Of a stretch of DNA of 64,000 bases, positions 34,141 to 43,284 are shown piece after piece; the stretch's first letter is position 1; the number at the start of each line of letters is the position of its first letter. The stretch covers positions 31,041 to 95,040 of the forward strand of contig CADBXO010000008.1 in assembly GCA_902798685.1 (NCBI GenBank). Direction: 5' to 3'. A model generated the notes under the pieces. It did not search any database, was not told the origin of the DNA, and worked only from the letters and a program-made list of their open reading frames with translations. The position numbers were made by a program, and so were the translations under genes. The DNA comes from an uncultured Bacteroidales bacterium. GTDB taxonomy: Bacteria > Bacteroidota > Bacteroidia > Bacteroidales > Bacteroidaceae.

Positions 34141-35016
34141 ATGAAGGGAATCGTTTTAGCAGGAGGCTCGGGCACACGTTTGTACCCAATCACCAAAGGA
34201 GTGAGCAAACAAATGCTCCCCATCTTTGACAAGCCAATGATATATTATCCCATCAGCGTTCTGATGCTGGCCGGGATTCGTGAGATACTGATCATTTCCA
34301 CTCCGCACGACCTGCCGGGATTTAAGCGTTTGCTAGGTGACGGCTCAGATTACGGCGTACGTTTTGAGTATGCTGAGCAGCCCAGTCCTGATGGTCTGGC
34401 ACAAGCGTTTATTATTGGCCGCAAGTTCATAGGCAACGATTGTGTCTGCCTTGTACTTGGTGACAATATATTCTACGGCAACGGTTTTACTTCAATGCTT
34501 AAGAACGCCGTTAAAGATGCAGAGGAAAACAGCAAAGCCACAGTATTTGGTTACTGGGTTAGTGATCCTGAGCGATATGGAGTTGCTGAGTTTGATGCTG
34601 AGGGAAACTGCTTGAGTATTGAAGAGAAACCTGCTAAACCTAAGAGCAACTACGCTGTGGTAGGTTTGTACTTCTATCCCAACAAGGTTGTAGACGTCGC
34701 TGCACAAATCAAACCGTCCGCTCGTGGTGAGTTAGAGATTACTACTGTTAACCAGGAGTTTCTTGCCGCAGGGCAGCTGAAGGTTCAGACACTTAGCCGC
34801 GGATTTGCTTGGCTGGATACCGGTACTCATGATTCTCTGAGTGAAGCAAGCACATTCGTCGAGGTGATTGAAAAGCGTACCGGCCTCAAAATAGCCTGCC
34901 TGGAGGGTATCGCCTATAGCCGAGGCTGGATCTCAGATGATAAAATGCGAGAATTAGCTAAGCCAATGTTGAAAAATCAGTATGGCCAGTACTTAATGAA
35001 ACTGATCGAAAAGTGA
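34141..35016 (+). CDS. rfbA: Glucose-1-phosphate thymidylyltransferase
   Basis: 291 residues from the ATG at 34141; an upstream extension to 34096 would lie in the leader, and the family begins MKGIVLAGG. The nucleotide-binding [11 protein letters not shown] (8-18), [16 protein letters not shown] and VLGDNIFYG motifs are complete. It makes dTDP-glucose, feeding RfbB. Overlap of 4 bases with rfbC indicates translational coupling. Confidence 0.95.
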   Translation: MKGIVLAGGSGTRLYPITKGVSKQMLPIFDKPMIYYPISVLMLAGIREILIISTPHDLPGFKRLLGDGSDYGVRFEYAEQPSPDGLAQAFIIGRKFIGNDCVCLVLGDNIFYGNGFTSMLKNAVKDAEENSKATVFGYWVSDPERYGVAEFDAEGNCLSIEEKPAKPKSNYAVVGLYFYPNKVVDVAAQIKPSARGELEITTVNQEFLAAGQLKVQTLSRGFAWLDTGTHDSLSEASTFVEVIEKRTGLKIACLEGIAYSRGWISDDKMRELAKPMLKNQYGQYLMKLIEK

Positions 35017-35582
35017 ATATAATTGAAACCCCGATAAAGGGGACACTAATAATAGAACCCAAAGTCTTCAAAGACGCCAGAGGTTATTTCTTCGAGTCCT
35101 TTTCCCAAAGAGAATTTGATGAAAAAGTAACACCAATCCTAGGCCGGAAAGTCCAGTTTGTACAGGATAACGAATCTATGTCAAGTTATGGAGTAATGCG
35201 TGGCTTACACTTTCAACGTCCGCCTTTCACCCAAAGCAAATTGGTCAGATGTGTACGCGGAGCCGTACTTGATGTTGCAGTGGATATTCGCAAAGGAAGC
35301 CCCACATACGGTCAGCACGTAGCCGTAGAGCTTAGCGAGGAAAACAAACGCCAATTCTTTATCACCAAAGGCTTTGCTCATGGATTTGCCGTACTTAGTG
35401 AGATTGCAGTATTCCAATACAAATGTGACGAATTCTACCATCCCGAATCCGATGGAGGAATAAGCATCCTGGACAACTCGCTTGGAATTGATTGGAGAAT
35501 TCCCGTAGAGAAAGCAATTCTGAGCGAGAAAGATACCAAGCACCCTTTGCTCAAAAATTTTGAAACACCATTCGTAATATGA
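35013..35582 (+). CDS. rfbC: dTDP-4-dehydrorhamnose 3,5-epimerase
   Basis: 189 residues, starting with GTG at 35013 that overlaps the rfbA stop (GTGA). The catalytic base H66 lies in [13 protein letters not shown], and [11 protein letters not shown]-like and [14 protein letters not shown] segments are family hallmarks. It converts dTDP-4-keto-6-deoxyglucose to the L-lyxo form for rhamnose synthesis. The stop overlaps the rfbD start (ATGA). Confidence 0.94.
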   Translation: MNIIETPIKGTLIIEPKVFKDARGYFFESFSQREFDEKVTPILGRKVQFVQDNESMSSYGVMRGLHFQRPPFTQSKLVRCVRGAVLDVAVDIRKGSPTYGQHVAVELSEENKRQFFITKGFAHGFAVLSEIAVFQYKCDEFYHPESDGGISILDNSLGIDWRIPVEKAILSEKDTKHPLLKNFETPFVI

Positions 35583-36502
35583 CAATACTAGTTACAGGAG
35601 CCAACGGCCAACTTGGCAACGAAATGCGTATAGTTGCCAAGAACAGCAAAGACCGCTACATCTTCACAGACGTAGTAGACGCCTCCGAGGAGTCAATCGC
35701 TATGCTCCGCAAGTTGGCTGGCAACGACATAAAAACAGATACCGTTCATCTTGACATAACCAACCTGGATGACATTCGCAAAATCGTCAAGGCAGAAAGT
35801 GTCAACGCAATTGTAAACTGCGCAGCCTATACCAACGTAGATGCAGCAGAAACCAATCAGGAACTTGCAGAACTGCTAAATGCAAAGGCCCCCCAGAACC
35901 TTGCTGTTGCAATGAAGGAGGTAGGGGGAGCCCTAATCCACATCAGTACAGACTACGTATTTGGCAAAGAACCCTACAACACACCCTGCAAAGAAGACCA
36001 GAAAGGAACTCCTACTGGAGTCTACGGCCTAACCAAACTCCACGGAGAGCAAAACATCATAGCCTCAGGCTGCAACTACATCATAATTCGTACGGCCTGG
36101 CTTTACAGCGAGTTCGGTAAAAACTTTGTGCGTACCATGCTCAACCTGACTGCCACCCGTCCGGAACTTAAGGTCGTATTTGATCAGGTAGGAACTCCTA
36201 CTTACGCCGGAGACCTGGCACAGACTATTGTGACTATTGTTGGTAAGCCTCAAACGGGTATTTATCATTACAGCAATGAGGGTGTTTGCTCATGGTTTGA
36301 CTTTACCAAGATGATTGCAGAATACAGTGGACAAACTAACTGCGATATCACCCCCTGTCACAGCGAAGAGTTTCCTAGCCCAGTCAAGCGTCCTTCATTC
36401 TCAGTTTTGGATAAGACCAAGATCAAGCAGACATTTGGCATAACCGTTCCGTACTGGACGGACACGCTTAAAAAATGCATAAGCAACCTAATTGAACCCT
36501 AA
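35579..36502 (+). CDS. rfbD: dTDP-4-dehydrorhamnose reductase
   Basis: 307 residues. ILVTGANGQLGNEMR binds NAD(P)H at the N-terminus; HISTDYVFGKEPY, then YGLTKLHGEQ (YxxxK) form the active site. It completes dTDP-L-rhamnose. It is coupled to rfbC and followed by the GHMP kinase after 11 bp. Confidence 0.94.
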   Translation: MTILVTGANGQLGNEMRIVAKNSKDRYIFTDVVDASEESIAMLRKLAGNDIKTDTVHLDITNLDDIRKIVKAESVNAIVNCAAYTNVDAAETNQELAELLNAKAPQNLAVAMKEVGGALIHISTDYVFGKEPYNTPCKEDQKGTPTGVYGLTKLHGEQNIIASGCNYIIIRTAWLYSEFGKNFVRTMLNLTATRPELKVVFDQVGTPTYAGDLAQTIVTIVGKPQTGIYHYSNEGVCSWFDFTKMIAEYSGQTNCDITPCHSEEFPSPVKRPSFSVLDKTKIKQTFGITVPYWTDTLKKCISNLIEP

Positions 36503-36513
36503 TATACTACATC

Positions 36514-37686
36514 ATGCAGTGCGAGGAAAAATTCAACCAGATATACGGACGTGATCCTGAGGGCAAGTCATTCTGCCCATACAGGATATGCCCCATAGGT
36601 GCTCACTCGGACCATAACCTGGGTAAGATAACAGGTTTAGCCATAGACAAGGGCATCCATATAGCGTATGCACCCAAACATAACGGAGTGGTGGAGATGG
36701 CTTCACTGCAGTTCCCCAAGCGTGCGCAGTGGCATATTGCATCGGTCCCGGCTCAGAAACAGAATGATTGGGCGGATTACCTGCGTGGAGCTACTCTGTG
36801 TTTGGCTAAGCAGTACCGTCTGAGCGTAGGCTTGTGTGGTGTGATTGAGGGTACGCTGCCCATAGGTGGATTGAGCAGCAGCGCCGCCGTAATCATCAGC
36901 TTTCTGATTGCGCTGTGTAATGTGAATGACATCAAACTCAGCCAGCAGGAGATAATAGATATAGCTTATGATGCTGAGCTTAACTATGTTGGTGTAAGCG
37001 TAGGCAAACTGGACCAGAGTTGTGAGGTACTGAGCAAGAAGAACCATCTGCTCTATCTGGACACTAAAGACAACCACTACGAGCTTATACCTGAGAGTCC
37101 TAAGATGAAGCCCTACAAGATAGCCATATTCTTTAGCGGACTGGAACACAATCTGGCCGGCTCCAAGTACAATATGCGTGTCGATGAGCTCCGCGCGGGA
37201 GTTTATGCTCTGCAGGCTCTGGCTGGCATGGAATACGGCAAGTTCAACCAGGCCAACGCCCGTAACGTGCCCCGTGAGGTCTATGAGCAGTTCAAGGACC
37301 GTCTGCCAGTACAGTGGGCACGCCGTTGTGAGCATTGGTACACAGAGTTTGATAGGGTGGAGAAGGGAGCCGAGGCTTGGCGCCGCGGTGACATAGACCT
37401 TTACGGAAAGCTCTCATTTGAGTCCGGTTGGAGCAGCATCCACAACTGGGAGAGCGGAGCCCCCGAGCAGATTCGCCTCTATGAGATAATGACCCAGACC
37501 GACGGCATCTACGGCGGCCGATTCAGCGGAGCCGGATTCAAAGGCTGCTGCATGGCCCTGATAGACCCCGCCTTTGAGGAGTCAATATCACGTGAGGTAA
37601 CAGAGAAATATCTTGCATCATATCCCGCCATGAAAGGCAAATATGATGTCTATATATGTGACAGCGCAAACGGAGTAGAATTATGA
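36514..37686 (+). CDS. GHMP sugar kinase (galactokinase-like)
   Basis: A 390-residue GHMP kinase. Motif 1 is PIGAHSDHN (27-35), replacing the galactokinase G-E-H-T-D-Y; motif 2 is PIGGLSSSAAV (116-126); motif 3 is GGRFSGAGFKGCC near the C-terminus. It should phosphorylate a sugar at C1. The changed motif 1 and the following nucleotidyltransferase and UDP-uronate-4-epimerase genes suggest a uronate (glucuronate or galacturonate) rather than galactose, which is inference. Its stop overlaps the next start (ATGA). Confidence 0.75.
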   Translation: MQCEEKFNQIYGRDPEGKSFCPYRICPIGAHSDHNLGKITGLAIDKGIHIAYAPKHNGVVEMASLQFPKRAQWHIASVPAQKQNDWADYLRGATLCLAKQYRLSVGLCGVIEGTLPIGGLSSSAAVIISFLIALCNVNDIKLSQQEIIDIAYDAELNYVGVSVGKLDQSCEVLSKKNHLLYLDTKDNHYELIPESPKMKPYKIAIFFSGLEHNLAGSKYNMRVDELRAGVYALQALAGMEYGKFNQANARNVPREVYEQFKDRLPVQWARRCEHWYTEFDRVEKGAEAWRRGDIDLYGKLSFESGWSSIHNWESGAPEQIRLYEIMTQTDGIYGGRFSGAGFKGCCMALIDPAFEESISREVTEKYLASYPAMKGKYDVYICDSANGVEL

Positions 37687-38420
37687 AATGCCTGTTCCTA
37701 GCCGCCGGCTACGCCACCCGGCTCTATCCCCTGACTGAGAACTTTCCCAAGCCCCTGCTTGAGGTAGCCGGCAAACCCATCCTTGACTGGCTCATAGATG
37801 ACATGGCCCAAACCGGTCTGGTAGACGAATACATAGTAATAAGCAACCACAAGTTTGCCCAAATATTCCGCGACTGGGCCGCTCGCCACACCTCCGTAAC
37901 CATACGCGTGGTTGATGATGGCACTATGACCAATGAGACCCGCCTGGGCGCAGTCAGAGACATCCAGTTTGCCATTGAGCAGTTGCACCTGGATGATGAT
38001 CTTTTGGTTATGGCTGGGGATAATCTGCTGGACTTTAGTCTCTCCGGCTTTATTAATTATGCTAAGGTAAAGGCTGCCACATGTGTGATGCGGTATTATG
38101 AGCCCGATGATGCTAAGCTTCACAAAAGTGGGGTGGCTGAACTTGGACTGGATGATAAGCTGATTGCCATGCAAGAGAAACCGGCTGAACCTAAGAGTCA
38201 CTGGTGCTTGCCGGCATTCTACTATTATACTAAGGCTGATGCGCAGTTGGTGCAAAAGGGTATTGACAACGGTTGTGGCACAGATGCACCGGGCAGTTTC
38301 ATTGCTTGGCTCTGTGGTCAGACTCAGGTTTATGCTTGGGAGATGCCCGGGCACAGGTATGATATTGGCAACTTGGAAAGCTATGAGGAGGTGAAGAGAA
38401 TATTTGAGAAGAATAAATAG
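37683..38420 (+). CDS. Sugar-1-phosphate nucleotidyltransferase
   Basis: A 245-residue GT-A fold enzyme: MKCLFLAAGYATRLYPLTEN is the nucleotide-binding signature (a variant of GGxGTRLxPLT), followed by FPKPLLEVAGKPI and MAGDNLLDF (DxN metal site). The C-terminal domain is short. It probably activates the sugar-1-phosphate made by the preceding GHMP kinase, with which its start overlaps. The first half is GC-rich and the second AT-rich, hinting at mosaic origin. Confidence 0.78.
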   Translation: MKCLFLAAGYATRLYPLTENFPKPLLEVAGKPILDWLIDDMAQTGLVDEYIVISNHKFAQIFRDWAARHTSVTIRVVDDGTMTNETRLGAVRDIQFAIEQLHLDDDLLVMAGDNLLDFSLSGFINYAKVKAATCVMRYYEPDDAKLHKSGVAELGLDDKLIAMQEKPAEPKSHWCLPAFYYYTKADAQLVQKGIDNGCGTDAPGSFIAWLCGQTQVYAWEMPGHRYDIGNLESYEEVKRIFEKNK

Positions 38421-38437
38421 AAAGGATAATCTCGCAT

Positions 38438-39481
38438 ATGAAAACAATACTAGTAACCGGAAGTGCCGGATTCATAGGAGCCAACCTAGTACTAAGGCTA
38501 CTGGAAAGCCAGGAACCCACCAAAATAGTAGGCCTGGATAACCTAAACAACTATTACGATCCCAGCCTAAAAGAATACCGCCTATCATTAATAGACGATA
38601 AGGCCAAGGTACACCCCGAGCATAGCTATAGCTTTATTAAAGGCAGCATAGCTGACCGCGAACTAATTAGCCGCCTATTTGAAGAGAACAAATATGACAT
38701 AGTGGTCAATCTGGCTGCCCAGGCTGGTGTTCGCTATAGCATTGAGAATCCCGATGTTTATATAGAGAGCAATATAATAGGATTCTACAACATTCTAGAA
38801 GCCTGCCGTCACAACCCCGTGGATCATCTAGTCTACGCCAGCAGTAGCAGCGTCTATGGAGGCAACAAGAAAGTACCCTTCAGCACCGATGACCGCGTAG
38901 ACAACCCCGTGAGCCTCTATGCCGCCACAAAGAAGAGTAACGAGCTCATGGCCCATTGCTATAGCAAGTTGTATAACATACCATCTACGGGCCTGCGTTT
39001 CTTCACCGTCTATGGCCCAGCCGGTCGCCCCGATATGGCGTACTTTGGCTTCACCAACAAACTTCTGAAGGGAGAGACTATTCAGATATACAACTACGGC
39101 AACTGCCGCCGCGACTTCACCTATGTCGATGACATCGTAGAAGGTGTTGTCCGTGTGATGAACAAAGCACCGGAGAAGAAAACAGGCGAAGATGGATTGC
39201 CGATACCTCCGTATGCTATTTACAACATCGGTGGTGGACAGCCCGAGAACCTGCTTGATTTTGTAAACATACTGCAAGAGGAATTACTTCGTGCTGGTGT
39301 TCTTCCTAAGGACTATGACTTTGAGGCACACAAGCAATTGGTGCCGATGCAACCAGGCGATGTACCAACTACATATGCCGATAGTACAGCACTGGAACAT
39401 GATTTTGGCTTTACTCCTAGAATTTCACTGAGAGAGGGATTGAGAAAGTTTGCAGAATGGTATAAAGAGTTATACGGATAG
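38438..39481 (+). CDS. UDP-glucuronate 4-epimerase-like SDR
   Basis: 347 residues. GSAGFIGANLVLRLL binds NAD; ASSSSVYGGNKKVPF and SLYAATKKSNELMAHCYSKL (YxxxK) form the active site; the VYGPAGRPDMA and RRDFTYVDDIVEGV motifs are those of UDP-GlcA 4-epimerases (CapI/LpsL type). It would interconvert UDP-glucuronate and UDP-galacturonate. No UDP-glucose dehydrogenase gene is present in the window, so the uronate may come from the kinase/nucleotidyltransferase pair upstream. Confidence 0.82.
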   Translation: MKTILVTGSAGFIGANLVLRLLESQEPTKIVGLDNLNNYYDPSLKEYRLSLIDDKAKVHPEHSYSFIKGSIADRELISRLFEENKYDIVVNLAAQAGVRYSIENPDVYIESNIIGFYNILEACRHNPVDHLVYASSSSVYGGNKKVPFSTDDRVDNPVSLYAATKKSNELMAHCYSKLYNIPSTGLRFFTVYGPAGRPDMAYFGFTNKLLKGETIQIYNYGNCRRDFTYVDDIVEGVVRVMNKAPEKKTGEDGLPIPPYAIYNIGGGQPENLLDFVNILQEELLRAGVLPKDYDFEAHKQLVPMQPGDVPTTYADSTALEHDFGFTPRISLREGLRKFAEWYKELYG

Positions 39482-39590
39482 TGTAAATAGAGGAACGTTT
39501 TTCATTTTCTTACTGCGAGTGATAGAGGAGAATATAGATAGGGGTAGTTACAGCTCCTTTTAGTTAGAATACTTTTATAGAAATAATAGA

Positions 39591-40292
39591 ATGAATATCG
39601 CAATAATATTATCAGGAGGAGTTGGAGCACGTATGGGCCGTACTATTCCCAAACAGTACATTGAAGTATGTGGTAGCCCAATTATTGAGTATTGTCTTGA
39701 AACTCTATTATTTCATAAAGACATAAATATGGCAATTATTGGTGTTGCTGACGAATGGAAGTGCTTTGTTAAAGACTGTGTTTCTAGAATTGGAACAAAA
39801 ATACCTGTCTATTATTCAAAGCCAGGAGAAATTAGGCAGAGTACCATTATTAATGCTCTTCAAGTTGCAAAACGACATGGGGCAAAAGCCTATGATTTAG
39901 TCCTTATTCATGATGCAGCTCGACCATTATTGACAGCAAAACTCATTTCTGATTGTTTGGAGACATGCAAAGAAGCAGATGCTGTTCTTCCTGTCATTCC
40001 TGTTAAAGATACCACATACCTTAGTCATGATGGCGTTCATATAGATTCATTGCTTGAACGTAAAACGCTTTGGAACGGTCAGGCCCCAGAAGCGTTCAAG
40101 TTTGGTACTTATTATGATGCCAATATGCGTTTGACAGAAGATGAGTTGAATAAAATTACAGGTAGTACAGAAGTATCATATCGTACGGGGTTAAAGTGTA
40201 TCCTTATTCCAGGTGATTCGAATAATTTTAAGATTACTACTCCTGAAGACTTATCTAATTTTGAGTCAATTATTAAGAATGAAAGCATATAA
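39591..40292 (+). CDS. IspD/TarI-like cytidylyltransferase (pentitol-5-phosphate type)
   Basis: 233 residues. The CTP site LSGGVGARMGRTIPKQYIEV (7-26) and the IHDAARPLL motif are those of IspD; here the neighbours (dehydrogenase, Rpe-like epimerase, TagB/TagF-like transferase) point to the CDP-ribitol-type branch (TarI/Bcs1) rather than isoprenoid synthesis. It begins 109 bp after the epimerase gene, where base composition turns AT-rich. Its 3' end overlaps the dehydrogenase gene by 14 bases. Confidence 0.78.
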   Translation: MNIAIILSGGVGARMGRTIPKQYIEVCGSPIIEYCLETLLFHKDINMAIIGVADEWKCFVKDCVSRIGTKIPVYYSKPGEIRQSTIINALQVAKRHGAKAYDLVLIHDAARPLLTAKLISDCLETCKEADAVLPVIPVKDTTYLSHDGVHIDSLLERKTLWNGQAPEAFKFGTYYDANMRLTEDELNKITGSTEVSYRTGLKCILIPGDSNNFKITTPEDLSNFESIIKNESI

Positions 40293-41295
40293 TCTTCATG
40301 CTGTAAATGATCTTCGTTATGAAGAGGTAGCAATGCCGGAGTGTCCAAGAGGTTGGGCAATTATTAAAGTAAAAGCTACTGGAATATGTAGTTCGGATGT
40401 GCCTAGAATTTTCTCCAAAGGTACATATCATTTTCCTACTATACCAGGTCATGAGTTTTCAGGCATTGTCCATTCTGTTGCGGATGAAGGCAGTGAAAAA
40501 TGGGTTGGAAAACGAGTCGGTATATTTCCTTTGATACCTTGTCGTAAGTGTCAATCCTGTTTAGATAAACACTATGAAATGTGTGAACATTATGACTACA
40601 TAGGTTCTAGACGCGATGGCGCATTTGCAGAGTATGTTGCTGTTCCTGTTTGGAACCTTGTGGAGTTACCGGATGATGTGCCTTTTGAAGTTGCGGCCAT
40701 GATGGAACCGTTTGCTGTAGCATTACACGCAATGAAGATTGGTGGGATATCTTCAGGTATGACTGTGGGTATTATTGGTACAGGAATGATTGGTATTGCC
40801 GCTGGGCAATGGGCAAAGAAGTATGGTGCAAAAAAAGTTACTGTTATTGGTAGAAGTGAAGATAAAAGGGAGATGGTGGAAAACTGCAATTTAGATTATA
40901 CTGTATGCATAGATAATAATAAAGTTGCGGAATTTGATTTCGTACTAGAAGCAGTTGGTACGCCCAATTCTATAAATCTTGCTATAAGTGCGACAAAGAG
41001 AGGGGGACAACTAGTCTTGATGGGTAATCCAAGCGGAGATATCATCATCAATCAGTTAGTATTCTGGAAGATTCTTCGTAAACAGCTTCATCTGAAAGGA
41101 ACATGGAATTCATTTTTTGATGGTACCAATCCTTCTGATTGGACGGACGTAGTTACTTCTTTGGAAACAAAAGAGATAGAAGCTGAATGTCTAATAACTC
41201 ACAAATTTAGCCAAGAGCAATTATTTGAAGGTCTGGAGCTGATGAAACATCATATAGAGCCATATTGCAAAGTAATGACTCTTTGGAATGAATAA
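40279..41295 (+). CDS. Zinc-dependent alcohol dehydrogenase, TarJ-like
   Basis: 338 residues from the ATG at 40279; an in-frame upstream start at 40213 lies deep in the preceding gene. It is a medium-chain dehydrogenase: catalytic-zinc GICSSD and GHEFSG motifs, a four-cysteine structural zinc loop (CRKCQSCLDKHYEMC) and GIIGTGMIGIAAGQWAKKYG for NAD(P). With a cytidylyltransferase upstream and an Rpe-like enzyme downstream it may reduce a pentulose-5-phosphate to a pentitol-5-phosphate. Confidence 0.8.
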   Translation: MKAYNLHAVNDLRYEEVAMPECPRGWAIIKVKATGICSSDVPRIFSKGTYHFPTIPGHEFSGIVHSVADEGSEKWVGKRVGIFPLIPCRKCQSCLDKHYEMCEHYDYIGSRRDGAFAEYVAVPVWNLVELPDDVPFEVAAMMEPFAVALHAMKIGGISSGMTVGIIGTGMIGIAAGQWAKKYGAKKVTVIGRSEDKREMVENCNLDYTVCIDNNKVAEFDFVLEAVGTPNSINLAISATKRGGQLVLMGNPSGDIIINQLVFWKILRKQLHLKGTWNSFFDGTNPSDWTDVVTSLETKEIEAECLITHKFSQEQLFEGLELMKHHIEPYCKVMTLWNE

Positions 41296-41308
41296 ATAAC
41301 GAACAAAT

Positions 41309-41977
41309 ATGAGCGGAAAAATATCAGCGTCAATGATGTGCTCAAACCTCGTTGACTTAAAAGAAACACTACGCATTTTCGAAGAAGAAGGAGTAGAGTA
41401 TCTCCACATAGATATGATGGATGGAACATTTGTTCCCAACTTTGGGTTGGGGGTTGATTATATTCGTGGACTTAGAGAATTAACGAGTATCCCTCTCGAT
41501 ATGCACCTAATGATAAAAGATCCTGAGTACAAGTTTCAATGGATAGGCATCAAAGAGACTGATGTAGTATCTATTCATTATGAGAGTACTTTTCAGGTTC
41601 AAAGAGCATTAGACTATCTTCAGCCTTTTGGTTGCAAGCGTTTTTTAGCTATTAACCCTGCCACACCAGTTTATGTGCTAGAAGAGGTCATGGATTATAT
41701 TGATGGAATAAACCTTTTAATGGTCAATCCAGGTTTTGCAGGACAGAAAATAGTTCCTTCTACATTAAAAAAAGCGGAGAAGGTTATTCAACTACTATAT
41801 GATATGCACCATGAAAATATCACAGTTGAAGTGGATGGGAATATTACTTATGAAAACGCGGCGATATTAAAGAATCTTGGAGCGGAATTGTTCGTGGCAG
41901 GTTCGTCTAGCCTTTTTAAGGGTAAGGTTAGCCAATATAGAAACAACATAATACGATTAAGAGAGGTATTGTCTTAG
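41309..41977 (+). CDS. Ribulose-phosphate 3-epimerase-like protein
   Basis: A 222-residue TIM barrel of the Rpe family: HIDMMDGTFVPNFGLG (34-49) with metal-site residues, DMHLMI, LLMVNPGFAGQKIVPST and VEVDGNI are all present. It interconverts ribulose- and xylulose-5-phosphate or a related pair. Its presence in the polyol cluster suggests a dedicated pentulose-phosphate supply, so the polyol might derive from xylulose-5-phosphate. Housekeeping rpe should lie elsewhere. Confidence 0.82.
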   Translation: MSGKISASMMCSNLVDLKETLRIFEEEGVEYLHIDMMDGTFVPNFGLGVDYIRGLRELTSIPLDMHLMIKDPEYKFQWIGIKETDVVSIHYESTFQVQRALDYLQPFGCKRFLAINPATPVYVLEEVMDYIDGINLLMVNPGFAGQKIVPSTLKKAEKVIQLLYDMHHENITVEVDGNITYENAAILKNLGAELFVAGSSSLFKGKVSQYRNNIIRLREVLS

Positions 41978-42000
41978 AATGTTGTAATAAGATATAAGAG

Positions 42001-43284
42001 ATGAGTATCATTGTAAAGCTTAAACAGTTAATAGCAACACACTTTCCCGTGGTATCTGATATAAAAAAAATGATACTAATTCGTAGTGTTGAAAAGAAAC
42101 AAAGAAGTGCATTATCGATACTTAAGAAAAAAGAGGTTTATAGATGTGTTTTTTTAGCTATTGATATTAGCGTATGGAAATATGATGGAGTATTTCGCTT
42201 AATGATGAATAACTCTCGTTTTGAGCCAATTGTTTTGGTGTGCCCAATGGTTAATCACGGCGAAAAAGTGATGTGGGAAAAAATGGAACAATGTATTTCT
42301 TTTTATAAGGAAAAGGGATATAATGTAGTTAGTTCATATGATAGAAATAATCATAGGTTTATAGATTTGAGAAAAGAACTGGCTCCTGATATTTTGTTCT
42401 ACACTAATCCATACAAGGGTTTAATAGATGATCGCTATTTTATAACTAATCATCTGGATTTGTTGACAGTATATGTCCCTTATTTCTTGTCCAATGCAAA
42501 AGATATCAATTTTAGCAATAATCAATTACTTCATAATTTAGTATGGAGAAATTATTTGGAATTTGATTTCAATTTAGAAGTATGTAAGAAATATACTTTA
42601 AATAGAGGCAAAAATGCTGTCGTCACAGGTTATCCTGGTATTGAGTCACTTATTGATCACCATAATTACAAAGATCAGTTTAATGGCGATAAACGAAAGC
42701 GTATCATATGGGCACCACATCACATGCTGGAGGCGGGAAAATACGGTCATTCGTGTTTCTTGAAATACGCAAATTATATGTTGGATATTACTAAATCTTT
42801 TGAAAATGAAGTTATTTTTATTTTCAAGCCACACCCTCTTTTAAGGGCAAAGTTATATAAAGAATGGGGGACGAAGAAAACGGATGAATACTACTATAAC
42901 TGGTCAAATGGAAATAACACAACTATTAATGAAGGAGATTATTACGATTTATTTTTATCAAGTGACGCTATGATTCACGATAGCGGTTCATTTGTCGTAG
43001 AATATCTGTATGTTAATAAGCCTGTTATGAGAACAGTAAATGATGTGCCACTCGAAGAACAATTTAATGAATTTGCTTTGACATGTTTACAGAACTATTA
43101 TATGGCAAATAATGAGGCCGATATTAAACAATTTGTAAATAATGTAATAAATGGGATTGATCCGTTAGAGGAACGGCGAACAAGGTTTGTACATGAGGTA
43201 TTAATGCCCAAAGGAAGCCCTTCCCAGAATATTATTACTGATATAATTGATAGTATAGATAATCAAATTCAATATAGAAATTAA
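42001..43284 (+). CDS. CDP-glycerol/ribitol phosphotransferase-like protein (TagB/TagF)
   Basis: 427 residues with a GT-B-type C-terminal half resembling teichoic acid polymerases: RIIWAPHHMLEAG, VIFIFKPHPLLR and LSSDAMIHDSGSFVVEYLY (UDP/CDP-binding region). The N-terminal half is less conserved. It would transfer a polyol-phosphate from the CDP-polyol made by the three preceding genes to a saccharide or to a growing chain. Strongly AT-rich, consistent with transfer. Confidence 0.72.
   Translation: MSIIVKLKQLIATHFPVVSDIKKMILIRSVEKKQRSALSILKKKEVYRCVFLAIDISVWKYDGVFRLMMNNSRFEPIVLVCPMVNHGEKVMWEKMEQCISFYKEKGYNVVSSYDRNNHRFIDLRKELAPDILFYTNPYKGLIDDRYFITNHLDLLTVYVPYFLSNAKDINFSNNQLLHNLVWRNYLEFDFNLEVCKKYTLNRGKNAVVTGYPGIESLIDHHNYKDQFNGDKRKRIIWAPHHMLEAGKYGHSCFLKYANYMLDITKSFENEVIFIFKPHPLLRAKLYKEWGTKKTDEYYYNWSNGNNTTINEGDYYDLFLSSDAMIHDSGSFVVEYLYVNKPVMRTVNDVPLEEQFNEFALTCLQNYYMANNEADIKQFVNNVINGIDPLEERRTRFVHEVLMPKGSPSQNIITDIIDSIDNQIQYRN

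Noticed and set aside
42001-43284. Toxin-antitoxin, restriction or phage-defence genes in the AT-rich region
   Set aside because: All AT-rich genes between 39.6 and 58 kb fit polysaccharide synthesis; no defence-type domain was seen.
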